Assembly (NCBI GenBank): GCA_001769195.1
Contig: MEOK01000034.1
Location: 119,941-183,940, forward strand
Origin: Bacteroidetes bacterium GWF2_40_14
GTDB taxonomy: Bacteria; Bacteroidota; Bacteroidia; Bacteroidales; UBA932
Direction of reading: 5' to 3'
DNA: 64,000 bases
The notes under the pieces are model-generated. The model saw only the letters and a list, made by a program, of their open reading frames with translations, made no database searches and was not told the origin of the DNA. The position numbers were made by a program, and so were the translations under genes. Shown here in pieces: positions 53,315 through 61,012 of the stretch. How positions within the stretch are numbered: the first letter of the stretch is position 1; each line of letters begins with the position of its first letter.

Positions 53315-54013
53315 CTATTGTTTTGTATACTTAATAGTATACTGTTTTTCTCCATAACCATAGCTATCCCATATCAAATGCAGGTCAATACTCTCTCCTG
53401 TGGAAACACCATCAAGAATAGTGGAGATATCAAACGATACCTTGCCAAGAGAGTGCAGAGCCGGAACGTCATTAAATGCATTGTGTCTGAATGCCAGATA
53501 GACCTGAGTTTCCGTACTGCGCTCCGTGTCAACGACCAAATTGACCAGGTGCTTCAGGTTCGGATTCTGTCTGAATACATCAAAATGAACATTCAGATAC
53601 TTGTTGCTTACCCAAGCTTCAGAAATGTCCGCTTTGTCATATCCCAGGCTATCCTGTTTTGCCGGAGTCGCTACTTCGCTAGAAAGTAGCGGGCTTTTAG
53701 TCAAAACATTGTGCAAATAGTTCAGAATTGCATTGCGACTTGTGACAGGGCCGGAGATTTGCTCTTCACCAACAATGGTGTAGTCAGCAATTACTCTTTG
53801 TCCGTCAGTTACATTTAATTGGGGAACTCTGTTAATAGTAATGTTGAGAATAGTGCCGTCATCCAGTCTTACTTTGTAATTTGGATTTTCGCCAATAACC
53901 TCTCCATAACTTAACCAATAGTTATCTAAACTATAACTATCCTTGGTGCAACCGGAGTTCAGTCCAAGAATAATTAAAATCAGAGATAAAATTTTAACAA
54001 TAGGTTTTAACAT
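53315..54013 (-). CDS. NigD-like lipoprotein
   Basis: A 232-residue lipoprotein (signal ending LNSGCTKD, lipid Cys near residue 22). Two beta-rich domains match the NigD-like pattern: an N-terminal OB-like domain with YKVRLDDGTILNI and GQRVIADYTIV, and a C-terminal sandwich with KYLNVHFDVF and VYLAFRHNAFND. NigD was named for an accessory gene near a Bacteroides bacteriocin locus, but most members are of unknown role and no bacteriocin gene is here. Monocistronic; convergent with tRNA-Arg. Confidence 0.85.
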   Translation of the reverse strand: MLKPIVKILSLILIILGLNSGCTKDSYSLDNYWLSYGEVIGENPNYKVRLDDGTILNITINRVPQLNVTDGQRVIADYTIVGEEQISGPVTSRNAILNYLHNVLTKSPLLSSEVATPAKQDSLGYDKADISEAWVSNKYLNVHFDVFRQNPNLKHLVNLVVDTERSTETQVYLAFRHNAFNDVPALHSLGKVSFDISTILDGVSTGESIDLHLIWDSYGYGEKQYTIKYTKQ

Positions 54014-54094
54014 TTAATTAATTTGATTTGCCAATCATACTATAGATGCAGTTTGTCTTGGTTTTGTTGCATGAAAAATGGGAAAAATTTAAAA

Positions 54095-55876
54095 TTATTC
54101 CACGAATGCGATTATCTCTCCTTTCTCTACAATATCGCCATGCTTTGCACATATAGCTACATACTTTCCGTTGAAGGATGTTTTAATTTCCTCTAGTCCG
54201 TAAAATGCTTGTATGTAGCAAATTGGTTTGCCGGCCTCTACCTTTTCCCCCACATTAGGGGCAGTGGATTTGTCGGCCATATCATATTCCCATACAATCT
54301 GTCCTTTTACTGTGGCTTGTACAGGTTTTGCACCGGGGTGCTTTTCCTGAATCTTTTCTATATCAATTTTTGGCAACTCGACAACAGGGCGTGTTACAAT
54401 TATTGGTGCACCGGCCTTTGCCTTTGCTGCCTCCAGTTCTTGTTTGAAACGCTCCTTAGCAACTCCGCTCTTGTAGTCTCTGTATTGCCTTTCGTGCATT
54501 GCAAATTCAAACAACTCCTCATCGTCCTGTCCGAGATCCCAATTGTTGTCGGACATCTCCTTACGGAACCGGTCAAGTTCGTTTGGAAACGCATCCTGAG
54601 GGTTGCCATGATAGAACTCCATACCCTTATCAGTCGCTATTTTGATAATCTCAGGAGCAAGTTCTCCCGGAAGCTTACCGGTTTTGCCAAGAATCATGTT
54701 CCAGGTATCCTTGTCTATTGTTGACCATCTTGCCTCGCCCTTAAGAGTGTGCATCAGGTTCATAAGTGCAATGTTCTTTACATACTGGCTGAATGGGGTT
54801 ACCAGAGGAGGGTAACCAAGACGAGGCCATACATATTCTACTTCCTGGAAAAGCATTACGACAAGTTCGTTTAGCAGAAGTTCTTTCTTCCCTTGATTTC
54901 TCAGCGAAGAGTTTATTGCTCCGTGGAAACCCTTAAGATCGGCCATCATAGATCCCATCATTCCTCCCGGAAGGCCGCAACCAACAAGAAGAGATGTCAT
55001 CTGTTTGTTTCCCGGATCGATGAAGTATCCGAGAAAGTCATCAATAAAGCTTTGTGTCAGCCTGCGGGCCTCCATATAAGCATCCATGTTTATATCTTTG
55101 ACAAGGAAGCCTGCATCCTTTAGCATCGCCTGAATTGTGATGACATCTGGATGAACCATGCCCCATGAAAGTGGTTCCATTGCTACGTCCAGATAATCTG
55201 CACCTGCGCGGGCGACCTCCAGCATTGATGCTACGGAAAAACCGGGCCCGGTGTGGCCGTGATACTGAACGATAATATGAGGATATTTATTTTTTATCTC
55301 TTTAGTCAGCTTTCCTAAAAAAGCAGGTCTTCCGATACCGGCCATGTCCTTCAGGCATATCTCATCTGCTCCGAAAGCAACAACTTTGTCTACAAGACTC
55401 ATATAATACTCAACTGTATGAACGGGAGAGTGGGTTATACTCAGGGCAACCTGTGATATCATGCCACCAGATTTAGCATATTTAACCGATAGTTCCAGGT
55501 TTCTGGAGTCGTTAAGTCCACAAAAAGAACGTGATATATTTGTTCCTTGTTTAGCCTTAACTTTATACATTAATTCCCGCACATCTGCTGGAACCGGATT
55601 CATCCTGAGTGCATTTAAACCTCTTTCAAGCATATGTGTCTGAATACCAGCTTTATTAAAAGGTGCCGTCCATTCGCGAACGGCTAAGTTAGGATTTTCA
55701 CCGAAAAGTAGGTTAACTTGCTCAAAAGCGCCTCCATTTGTCTCAATGCGGTCGAAGCAGCCCATTTCTATAATAACAGGAGCTATCTCTTTTAACTGAT
55801 GAACCATTGGAACATATTTTCCCGATGATTGCCACATGTCTCTGTAAACCAGAGAGAATTTAATTTCGCGAGCCAT
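54095..55876 (-). CDS. Pyruvate carboxylase B / oxaloacetate decarboxylase alpha-like protein with degenerate biotinyl domain
   Basis: A 593-residue protein. The carboxyltransferase barrel (about residues 1-300) keeps metal and active-site elements: RDMWQSS, CLKDMAG with the carbamylated-type Lys, and YHGHTGPG with two His ligands. The PYC_OADA region follows, with LPGGMMGSMMADL. The C-terminal ~75 residues have the shape of a biotinyl domain (VGEKVEAGKPICYIQ, then GDIVEKGEIIAFVE), but the invariant Met-Lys-Met is replaced by Phe-Tyr-Gly; the position of the biotinylated Lys is Tyr559. Autonomous biotin-dependent carboxyl transfer is therefore unlikely. A -7 element TACTTTTG is at 55924-55931 (minus). 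Confidence 0.85.
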   Translation of the reverse strand: MAREIKFSLVYRDMWQSSGKYVPMVHQLKEIAPVIIEMGCFDRIETNGGAFEQVNLLFGENPNLAVREWTAPFNKAGIQTHMLERGLNALRMNPVPADVRELMYKVKAKQGTNISRSFCGLNDSRNLELSVKYAKSGGMISQVALSITHSPVHTVEYYMSLVDKVVAFGADEICLKDMAGIGRPAFLGKLTKEIKNKYPHIIVQYHGHTGPGFSVASMLEVARAGADYLDVAMEPLSWGMVHPDVITIQAMLKDAGFLVKDINMDAYMEARRLTQSFIDDFLGYFIDPGNKQMTSLLVGCGLPGGMMGSMMADLKGFHGAINSSLRNQGKKELLLNELVVMLFQEVEYVWPRLGYPPLVTPFSQYVKNIALMNLMHTLKGEARWSTIDKDTWNMILGKTGKLPGELAPEIIKIATDKGMEFYHGNPQDAFPNELDRFRKEMSDNNWDLGQDDEELFEFAMHERQYRDYKSGVAKERFKQELEAAKAKAGAPIIVTRPVVELPKIDIEKIQEKHPGAKPVQATVKGQIVWEYDMADKSTAPNVGEKVEAGKPICYIQAFYGLEEIKTSFNGKYVAICAKHGDIVEKGEIIAFVE

Positions 55877-55923
55877 AATTTATTGTGATTTATGTAATTC
55901 CTTTTAGCTTCACTACGGAGCTG

Positions 55924-55931
55924 CAAAAGTA
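55924..55931 (-). promoter_or_regulatory. -7 promoter element of the carboxyltransferase gene
   Basis: TACTTTTG on the minus strand, followed by CAGCTCC; a variant of the extended promoter seen at rRNA and tRNA genes. Leader about 44 nt. Confidence 0.5.
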
Positions 55932-56035
55932 GAAAAAATAAAAGAATTAGTCGCTAACAAATCGTAACTATTTTATATCAATTTATCACCAAAAGGACTT
56001 TTGTGTAATTCTTGTGCGGATTTAAAAAAAATATC

Positions 56036-56050
56036 TATCTTTGCAGCCCG
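56036..56050 (+). promoter_or_regulatory. Promoter of tRNA-His
   Basis: TATCTTTG followed by GCAGCCCG, identical over 15 bp to the 16S rRNA promoter at 62932-62946. Confidence 0.7.
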
Positions 56051-56070
56051 ATTCAAACGGATCGTTCATG

Positions 56071-56144
56071 GTGGTCGTAGCTCAGCTGGTTAGAGCGCTA
56101 GTTTGTGGCACTAGAGGTCGTGGGTTCGAACCCCATCTTCCACC
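56071..56144 (+). tRNA. tRNA-His (anticodon GTG)
   Basis: D arm GCTC...GAGC, anticodon stem CTAGT / ACTAG with loop TTGTGGC (anticodon GTG), T arm GTGGG / CCCAT with TTCGAAC loop, discriminator C44 and a genomic G just before the first base that can serve as G-1. The acceptor stem GTGGTCG / CTTCCAC has two unpaired positions (T-T and C-T), unusual for an active tRNA. CCA is not encoded as such. Confidence 0.88.
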
Positions 56145-56153
56145 CAAAGAAAA

Positions 56154-56187
56154 AAGCCCGGCACGTAAGTGCCGGGTATTTTTTTGT
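56154..56187 (+). terminator. Intrinsic terminator after tRNA-His
   Basis: GCCCGGCAC / GTGCCGGGT stem with a GTAA tetraloop-like turn and a T-run. Confidence 0.88.
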
Positions 56188-56188
56188 G

Positions 56189-56391
56189 CCCCCCATTGAG
56201 CTTGCTCAAATGGGGAGAGCACAAAAAACATACCCAACCTCGGTTGGGCTTTTTTCTTTGAAGCCCCCCCTCAGGGCTCGCCTCGCCGCCAGGCGAGGCA
56301 ACTTCCGGAGGGGGCAATATATGACGCCCCCCATTGAGCTTGCTCAAATGGGGAGAGCACAAAAAACATACCCAACCTCGGTTGGGCTTTT
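56189..56391. repeat. Two ~65-bp direct repeats of a double hairpin flanking a GC-rich hairpin
   Basis: Both copies (about 56189-56255 and 56324-56391) hold CCCCATT-GAGC / GCTC-AAATGGGG followed by CCCAACC / GGTTGGG with a T-run, and are almost identical. Between them GCCTCGCC-gcca-GGCGAGGC lies within an outer GCCCCC...GGGGGC. The CCCAACC hairpins have T-rich flanks on both strands and can terminate transcription in both directions, separating tRNA-His from the convergent lipoprotein gene. Open frames crossing this stretch on both strands are artefacts. Confidence 0.8.
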
Positions 56392-56394
56392 TCT

Positions 56395-57042
56395 TTAGCT
56401 GGACAAGCATTTAGAAAATACACCCCACTGGCGTTCATCAAGAATTTTGCTCAGGTTTAGCATAAGTTCACGATAATTGGTGGAAAAGATCACAGCATTT
56501 TTCTCTTTAATCTCCTTTAGTGCCTGTTCAAACTGAGCTTTTAAGTTCTCCAGCTTTTTGGACAACTCTTGCCTGTTCATTTTAGCAGAGGTAGATTGCT
56601 TGAGCAGTTCGATTCTGGCAGCCTCCATTCTAGCTTGGATTTTGGCATAGGCTTCGCGGTGGCTTTTAATTATGTCAGCATTTCTGGTTTCGTAAATGAT
56701 GAGGGTTTTCCTTACTTGAAGTGCTTGTTCCCGACTAAGTTGCACAGATTTAAGACAACTAGTAAGCGGGTTCAAAGCTTCTGTTGCATTGCTTTCAAAA
56801 CCTCTCTCATTTGCCATATAGACAGCTGTCAACCCGTCGTTTTGGGCAATAAAAGTACTAGTCTCGCTGCCGCTAATTAAAAGGGTATTTAAATATTGCT
56901 GGTTGGCTAGTTCAACTATCTTATCTACACTATTTTGAGAAATAGCCTCCTGATGATTCTTGTTGCAAGAAACAAGAACAGAGCACGCAATCATTAAAAT
57001 GCCAATGGATGTGAACATCCCTTTAAAAGCTAAATTTTTCAT
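56395..57042 (-). CDS. Helical lipoprotein of unknown function
   Basis: A 215-residue lipoprotein (signal ending SVLVSCNKN). The mature part is alpha-helical, with a long charged coiled-coil segment (about 125-195) containing EAYAKIQARMEAARIELL and KKLENLKAQFEQALKEI. I recognise no family. The frame is open to 57111, but the ATG at 57042 gives a proper lipoprotein signal and lies downstream of the TATATTTG promoter (57085-57092, minus). It diverges from the aromatic amino acid operon. Confidence 0.7.
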   Translation of the reverse strand: MKNLAFKGMFTSIGILMIACSVLVSCNKNHQEAISQNSVDKIVELANQQYLNTLLISGSETSTFIAQNDGLTAVYMANERGFESNATEALNPLTSCLKSVQLSREQALQVRKTLIIYETRNADIIKSHREAYAKIQARMEAARIELLKQSTSAKMNRQELSKKLENLKAQFEQALKEIKEKNAVIFSTNYRELMLNLSKILDERQWGVFSKCLSS

Positions 57043-57132
57043 AATGCTCGAGTTAATTGGGTTTTTTCTATTTTTTTCGTTTAACAAATATAAAAAAAAA
57101 AGAAAGTGCATGGTACAAATAAAAAATTATTA

Positions 57133-57140
57133 TACATTTG
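57133..57140 (+). promoter_or_regulatory. -7 promoter element of the aromatic amino acid operon
   Basis: TACATTTG followed by CGCCG. Transcription from about 57144 would include the leader peptide, the attenuator and the operon. Confidence 0.6.
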
Positions 57141-57177
57141 CGCCGAGATACAAATCTCAAAACGTAAGACAATTCAG

Positions 57178-57252
57178 ATGAGACTATTTAACGCTTTTGG
57201 TTTTTATTATTACTTCTTTTATAGCAAAAGGGGTGGAAGCGTTATTGTCTAA
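57178..57252 (+). CDS. Phe/Tyr-rich leader peptide of the aromatic amino acid operon
   Basis: A 24-codon open frame starting ATG AGA CTA. Residues 7-15 read FGFYYYFFY and a further Phe is residue 4, so nine of twelve residues 4-15 are Phe or Tyr. It lies between a promoter (57133-57140) and an intrinsic terminator (57282-57308) ahead of genes for phenylalanine and tyrosine synthesis. This is the classical layout of a ribosome-mediated attenuator: stalling at Phe/Tyr codons when charged tRNA is scarce would prevent terminator formation. Too short for standard gene finders. Function is inferred from composition and position. Confidence 0.85.
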   Translation: MRLFNAFGFYYYFFYSKRGGSVIV

Positions 57253-57281
57253 AATCATATAAATGAACAAATAATGTGGAG

Positions 57282-57308
57282 GCCCCGATTTTCGGGGCTT
57301 TTTTTTTT
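57282..57308 (+). terminator. Attenuator terminator of the aromatic amino acid operon
   Basis: Perfect 7-bp stem GCCCCGA / TCGGGGC, 3-nt loop, ten T residues. An alternative pairing is possible: AAAAGGGG (57225-57232, in the leader) with CCCCgaTTTT (57283-57292, two bases bulged) as an anti-terminator, while AACGCTT (57189-57195) / AAGCGTT (57237-57243) would form a competing upstream stem. The pairing scheme is a hypothesis. Confidence 0.85.
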
Positions 57309-57339
57309 ATGCAAAAAAACGAAAAACAAGTGCAATAAA

Positions 57340-58533
57340 ATGAATCAGATGGAGCAAAAAGATGAAAAGCGGACAAAAATACAGCCATCCTCAAGGAGTG
57401 AAACAATTCAGGAGTACTACTTCTCCCGCAAACTCAGGGAGATAGACCAGATGAGAATCGCAGGTACAAATATCATCAACCTTGGAATCGGAAGTCCTGA
57501 TTTGCCACCCTCACCATCAATAGTGAAGGTGCTTGCCAAATCGGCGGAGCAGGAAAATAATCATGGTTATCAGAGCTATGCCGGTATTCCGGAATTGAGA
57601 AAGGCTTTCTCGGAGTGGTACAAAAGGTATTTTGATGTAATGCTAGATCCCGAAACAGAGATATTGCCACTAATGGGTTCCAAGGAGGGAATCATGCACA
57701 TAAGCATGGCATTTGTAAATCCAATGGATAAGGTACTGGTCCCAAATCCAGGATACCCCACATACACTTCGGTTACAAAACTCGCAGGAGGAGAGATTAT
57801 AAATTACAACCTGCTGGAAGAGAACAAATGGTACCCCAGACTGGAGCAACTGGAAGATACAGATCTGAGCAACATAAAAATGATGTGGCTTAACTACCCA
57901 CACATGCCAACCGGCCAAAAGGCCAATAAAAAGCTTTTTGAAGAGCTGGTTGCGTTTGCCCACAAACACAACATTCTACTGTGCAATGACAACCCTTACA
58001 GCTTCATCCTCAACAAGGAACATCTGAGTCTGTTGTCGGTAGACGGGGCAAAAGAGGTGGCACTTGAACTCAATTCGATGAGTAAGTCCCATAATATGCC
58101 GGGATGGAGAATCGGAATGGTTGCAGGTCATAAAGATTACATTTCCTCCATAATAAAAGTAAAAAGCAATATGGATTCAGGCATGTTCAAACCCCTGCAA
58201 CTGGCTGCCGTTGAGGCACTCAATAGTGGAGATGAGTGGTATGAATCTGTCAACGAAACCTACAAACGGAGAAGAGTGAAGGCAGAGGAGATAATGACCC
58301 TTTTAAAATGTACATACGACAAAAAACAATCGGGTTTGTTCCTGTGGGGCAAGGTTCCGGAAGAGTACAAAAACGGAGAGGAACTGACCGAGATGATACT
58401 GCACAATGCGCACGTCTTTATTACCCCGGGCTTCATTTTTGGCAGTCAGGGCGACAAGTATGTGAGAATATCACTCTGCGCCAGAGAGGAGTTGCTCAAT
58501 AACACAATAGAAAGAATTAAACAGATTTTATAA
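57340..58533 (+). CDS. Aminotransferase class I/II, probably aromatic amino acid aminotransferase
   Basis: A 397-residue PLP-dependent transaminase. It contains INLGIGSPDLPPSPSIV, HGYQSYAGIPELRKAFSEW, PNPGYPTYTS, NYPHMPTG and the PLP-binding Lys in NSMSKSHNMPGWRIGM. By context it makes phenylalanine and tyrosine from phenylpyruvate and hydroxyphenylpyruvate (or transaminates prephenate); sequence alone cannot settle specificity. The frame is open from 57274, but that would start inside the terminator; the ATG at 57340 (or 57349) is after it. tyrA follows in 9 bp. Confidence 0.88.
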   Translation: MNQMEQKDEKRTKIQPSSRSETIQEYYFSRKLREIDQMRIAGTNIINLGIGSPDLPPSPSIVKVLAKSAEQENNHGYQSYAGIPELRKAFSEWYKRYFDVMLDPETEILPLMGSKEGIMHISMAFVNPMDKVLVPNPGYPTYTSVTKLAGGEIINYNLLEENKWYPRLEQLEDTDLSNIKMMWLNYPHMPTGQKANKKLFEELVAFAHKHNILLCNDNPYSFILNKEHLSLLSVDGAKEVALELNSMSKSHNMPGWRIGMVAGHKDYISSIIKVKSNMDSGMFKPLQLAAVEALNSGDEWYESVNETYKRRRVKAEEIMTLLKCTYDKKQSGLFLWGKVPEEYKNGEELTEMILHNAHVFITPGFIFGSQGDKYVRISLCAREELLNNTIERIKQIL

Positions 58534-58542
58534 ATAAAAATT

Positions 58543-59388
58543 ATGAAAATATGTATAGTAGGAATAGGACTGATTGGCGGATCACTTGCCATTGACCTGC
58601 GGAAAAGAGGATTTGCGGAGCGCATAATAGGAGTGGACAATAACATACAGCATCAGAACCTTGCTCTCATTACAGGTCTCGTAGATGAGATAGATACCCT
58701 TAAAAACGGAGTGGAAAAATCTGACCTCACTATTCTTTGTACCCCTGTGAATAAAATCAGCGAGGTGTTGCCGGAGATATTGACAATGATTGAGGGCAGC
58801 AATAAGATAGTTACCGACATGGGTTCTACAAAATCATCCATTGCCGAGGCTGTAATCAACCATCCCGCAAGAGGCAGGTATGTTGCACTGCATCCGATGG
58901 CAGGGACAGAGTTCTCAGGACCACTTGCCGCTATGGGAAAGATGTTTGATTACAAGCACGTTATAGTATGCGATAAGGAACTTTCCGACGATGATGCAAA
59001 ACGAAGAGTTGTAGAAATGCTTAAGGTTCTAAACATGAAAATCTCCTATATGAGGTCCGGCAGCCATGACCTTCACGTAGCCTATGTGTCGCATATCTCC
59101 CACATAACTTCATTCTCACTTGCACTAAGCGTGTTGGAAAAGGAGAGAGATGAAGAGAATATCCTTACACTGGCAGCAGGAGGATTTGAATCAACTGTAA
59201 GACTTGCAAAAAGCAATGCTGAGACTTGGTCACCGATATTTATCCAGAACTCTGAATTTATAGTAGAGGTACTGGATACTTATATAGAGAAGATGAATCT
59301 TTTCAAGAAGCATATAATTGAAAAAGACTCTGAGGCATTGTGCGAATTAATGAATAAGGCAAACGAAATAAGAAAAATACTAAACTAA
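58543..59388 (+). CDS. tyrA: Prephenate dehydrogenase
   Basis: A 281-residue enzyme that oxidatively decarboxylates prephenate to hydroxyphenylpyruvate for tyrosine. The Rossmann motif is GIGLIGGSLAIDL at the N-terminus, followed by DMGSTKSSIA, the ALHPMAGTEFSGP segment with the active-site His, and SHISHITSFSLAL. No regulatory ACT domain is attached. It is one base from the next gene. Confidence 0.93.
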   Translation: MKICIVGIGLIGGSLAIDLRKRGFAERIIGVDNNIQHQNLALITGLVDEIDTLKNGVEKSDLTILCTPVNKISEVLPEILTMIEGSNKIVTDMGSTKSSIAEAVINHPARGRYVALHPMAGTEFSGPLAAMGKMFDYKHVIVCDKELSDDDAKRRVVEMLKVLNMKISYMRSGSHDLHVAYVSHISHITSFSLALSVLEKERDEENILTLAAGGFESTVRLAKSNAETWSPIFIQNSEFIVEVLDTYIEKMNLFKKHIIEKDSEALCELMNKANEIRKILN

Positions 59389-59389
59389 A

Positions 59390-60478
59390 ATGGGAACGAA
59401 ACTTACTATCAAACCGGTGCAAGAGTGGAGCATATACAAAGGCCGGCCACTCATCATATCCGGACCATGCAGTGCTGAATCGGAGGATCAGCTTATGGAC
59501 ACTGCCCGTCAGCTTGCAGCTTTAAAAAAGGTTGATGTATACCGCGCAGGAATATGGAAACCAAGAACAAGACCCGATGCCTTTGAGGGTGTGGGCAGAG
59601 AGGGGCTCATGTGGCTAAGGGATGTGAAACGAGAGACTGGATTACCCACTGCCACAGAGGTTGCAAATGCCGCTCACGTAAACGATGCTTTGAAATTTGG
59701 AATAGACGTGTTATGGATTGGTGCCAGAACATCTGCCAACCCATTTGCGATGCAGGAGATTGCTGATGCCCTTAGCGGAGTAGAGACAACCGTTCTTGTC
59801 AAGAACCCGGTTAATCCCGATCTTGATCTTTGGATAGGAGCCATAGAGAGAATCAGCAGAGCAGGAGTAAAACAGATAGGAGCTATTCACAGAGGTTTTT
59901 CTGCCTATGAAAAGACCGCATACCGCAATCAGCCTAAATGGCAGCTGCCTATTGAACTGAGAAGGGCAATTCCGGAAATTCCGCTCATCTGCGACCCAAG
60001 CCATATGGGAGGAGCAAGAAGGTTCCTTTATGAGATTGCTCAGAAATCGATGGACCTTAATTATGACGGGCTTATGATTGAGTCGCACAACGATCCGGCT
60101 AAGGCTTTGAGCGACAAAAATCAGCAGCTTACTCCCAACGACCTTCAGGAGCTTCTCAGCAGGCTCATCTTACGTCAGCCACTATCAAAAGACAGTAAAT
60201 TTCTGGATGTGCTTGGTGAACTCAGGTCGCAGATAGATATCTACGACGACCAGCTGCTGGATCTTCTGGAGCAAAGAATGTGTGTGGCAGAGACAATCGG
60301 GAAATACAAAAAGGAGAACAGCATAACAATTCTTCAAACTTCTCGTTGGGAAGAGATTATTCAAAAGGCAGTAAGCAAGGGGAGTTCAAAAGGGTTGAGT
60401 GAAGAGTTTATAAACCTGTTATTCAAGGCGGTACATCAGGAGTCAATCAACCATCAGAATGTAATTATGAACTCATAG
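59390..60478 (+). CDS. DAHP synthase fused to chorismate mutase
   Basis: A 362-residue bifunctional enzyme. The N-terminal DAHP synthase (about 1-260) of the KDO8P-like class shows LIISGPCSAESEDQLM, YRAGIWKPRTRPDAFEG, CDPSHMGG and MIESHNDP. The C-terminal AroQ-type chorismate mutase (about 275-355) begins LRSQIDIYDDQLLDLLEQRM. It thus covers both the first and the branch-point step of the aromatic pathway; such fusions often give feedback control through the mutase domain. Confidence 0.93.
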   Translation: MGTKLTIKPVQEWSIYKGRPLIISGPCSAESEDQLMDTARQLAALKKVDVYRAGIWKPRTRPDAFEGVGREGLMWLRDVKRETGLPTATEVANAAHVNDALKFGIDVLWIGARTSANPFAMQEIADALSGVETTVLVKNPVNPDLDLWIGAIERISRAGVKQIGAIHRGFSAYEKTAYRNQPKWQLPIELRRAIPEIPLICDPSHMGGARRFLYEIAQKSMDLNYDGLMIESHNDPAKALSDKNQQLTPNDLQELLSRLILRQPLSKDSKFLDVLGELRSQIDIYDDQLLDLLEQRMCVAETIGKYKKENSITILQTSRWEEIIQKAVSKGSSKGLSEEFINLLFKAVHQESINHQNVIMNS

Positions 60479-60493
60479 TCTCCAAATAAGCAG

Positions 60494-61009
60494 ATGAGAG
60501 AGTTTAGAAACATTGCACTCACAGGGTTTATGGCCACCGGTAAGAGTACCGTAGGGAGAGAACTTGCTTTACTGTTGGGATGGGGTTTCACGGATACCGA
60601 CGAGGAGATAGCTGTCAAAGCAGGGATGAGTGTTCAGCAGATTTTTGAAACTAAAGGAGAGTTTTTTTTTAGGAAGATAGAGGAAGAGGTGATTCAAAAA
60701 ATAACCCTGCGTGAAAAGTGTGTTATTTCCTGTGGAGGAGGAGCGATTCTCAGTGAAAAAAACAGGCAATTATTACGAGAAAACTGCTACACTATCTGGT
60801 TGTACAACTCAGTCGAGACAACAATAGAGCGCAACGAAAACAAGTGCCGTCCGTTACTCAGTTGTTCCAATCCACTTGAAAAGGCAATCAGACTGTACAA
60901 AGAGAGAGAACCTCTCTATGAAGGAACCTGCGATTATTCTATGTGTACAGAAATGTTATCACCAACGGAAATCGCATCAATGTTGACACGACATATTTCA
61001 GGAATGTGA
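60494..61009 (+). CDS. aroK: Shikimate kinase
   Basis: A 171-residue P-loop kinase phosphorylating shikimate. The Walker A motif is FMATGKSTVGREL near residue 11, followed by DTDEEIAVKAG (substrate Asp), FRKIEEEVI and CGGGAIL. It ends the operon; prephenate dehydratase (PheA) is not encoded in the window although Phe codons dominate the leader. Confidence 0.94.
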   Translation: MREFRNIALTGFMATGKSTVGRELALLLGWGFTDTDEEIAVKAGMSVQQIFETKGEFFFRKIEEEVIQKITLREKCVISCGGGAILSEKNRQLLRENCYTIWLYNSVETTIERNENKCRPLLSCSNPLEKAIRLYKEREPLYEGTCDYSMCTEMLSPTEIASMLTRHISGM

Positions 61010-61012
61010 TGT

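Noticed and set aside
53315..54013. Bacteriocin immunity or production locus suggested by the NigD-like gene
   Set aside because: NigD-like proteins are widespread in Bacteroidetes and no bacteriocin, peptidase-ABC or immunity gene is present.
56105..56410. Long open frames on both strands after tRNA-His
   Set aside because: Generated by the direct repeats and GC-rich hairpins; one begins inside the tRNA gene.
57274..57339. Upstream extension of the aminotransferase gene
   Set aside because: The ATG at 57274 lies just before and within the attenuator stem and T-run; the family begins after 57340.
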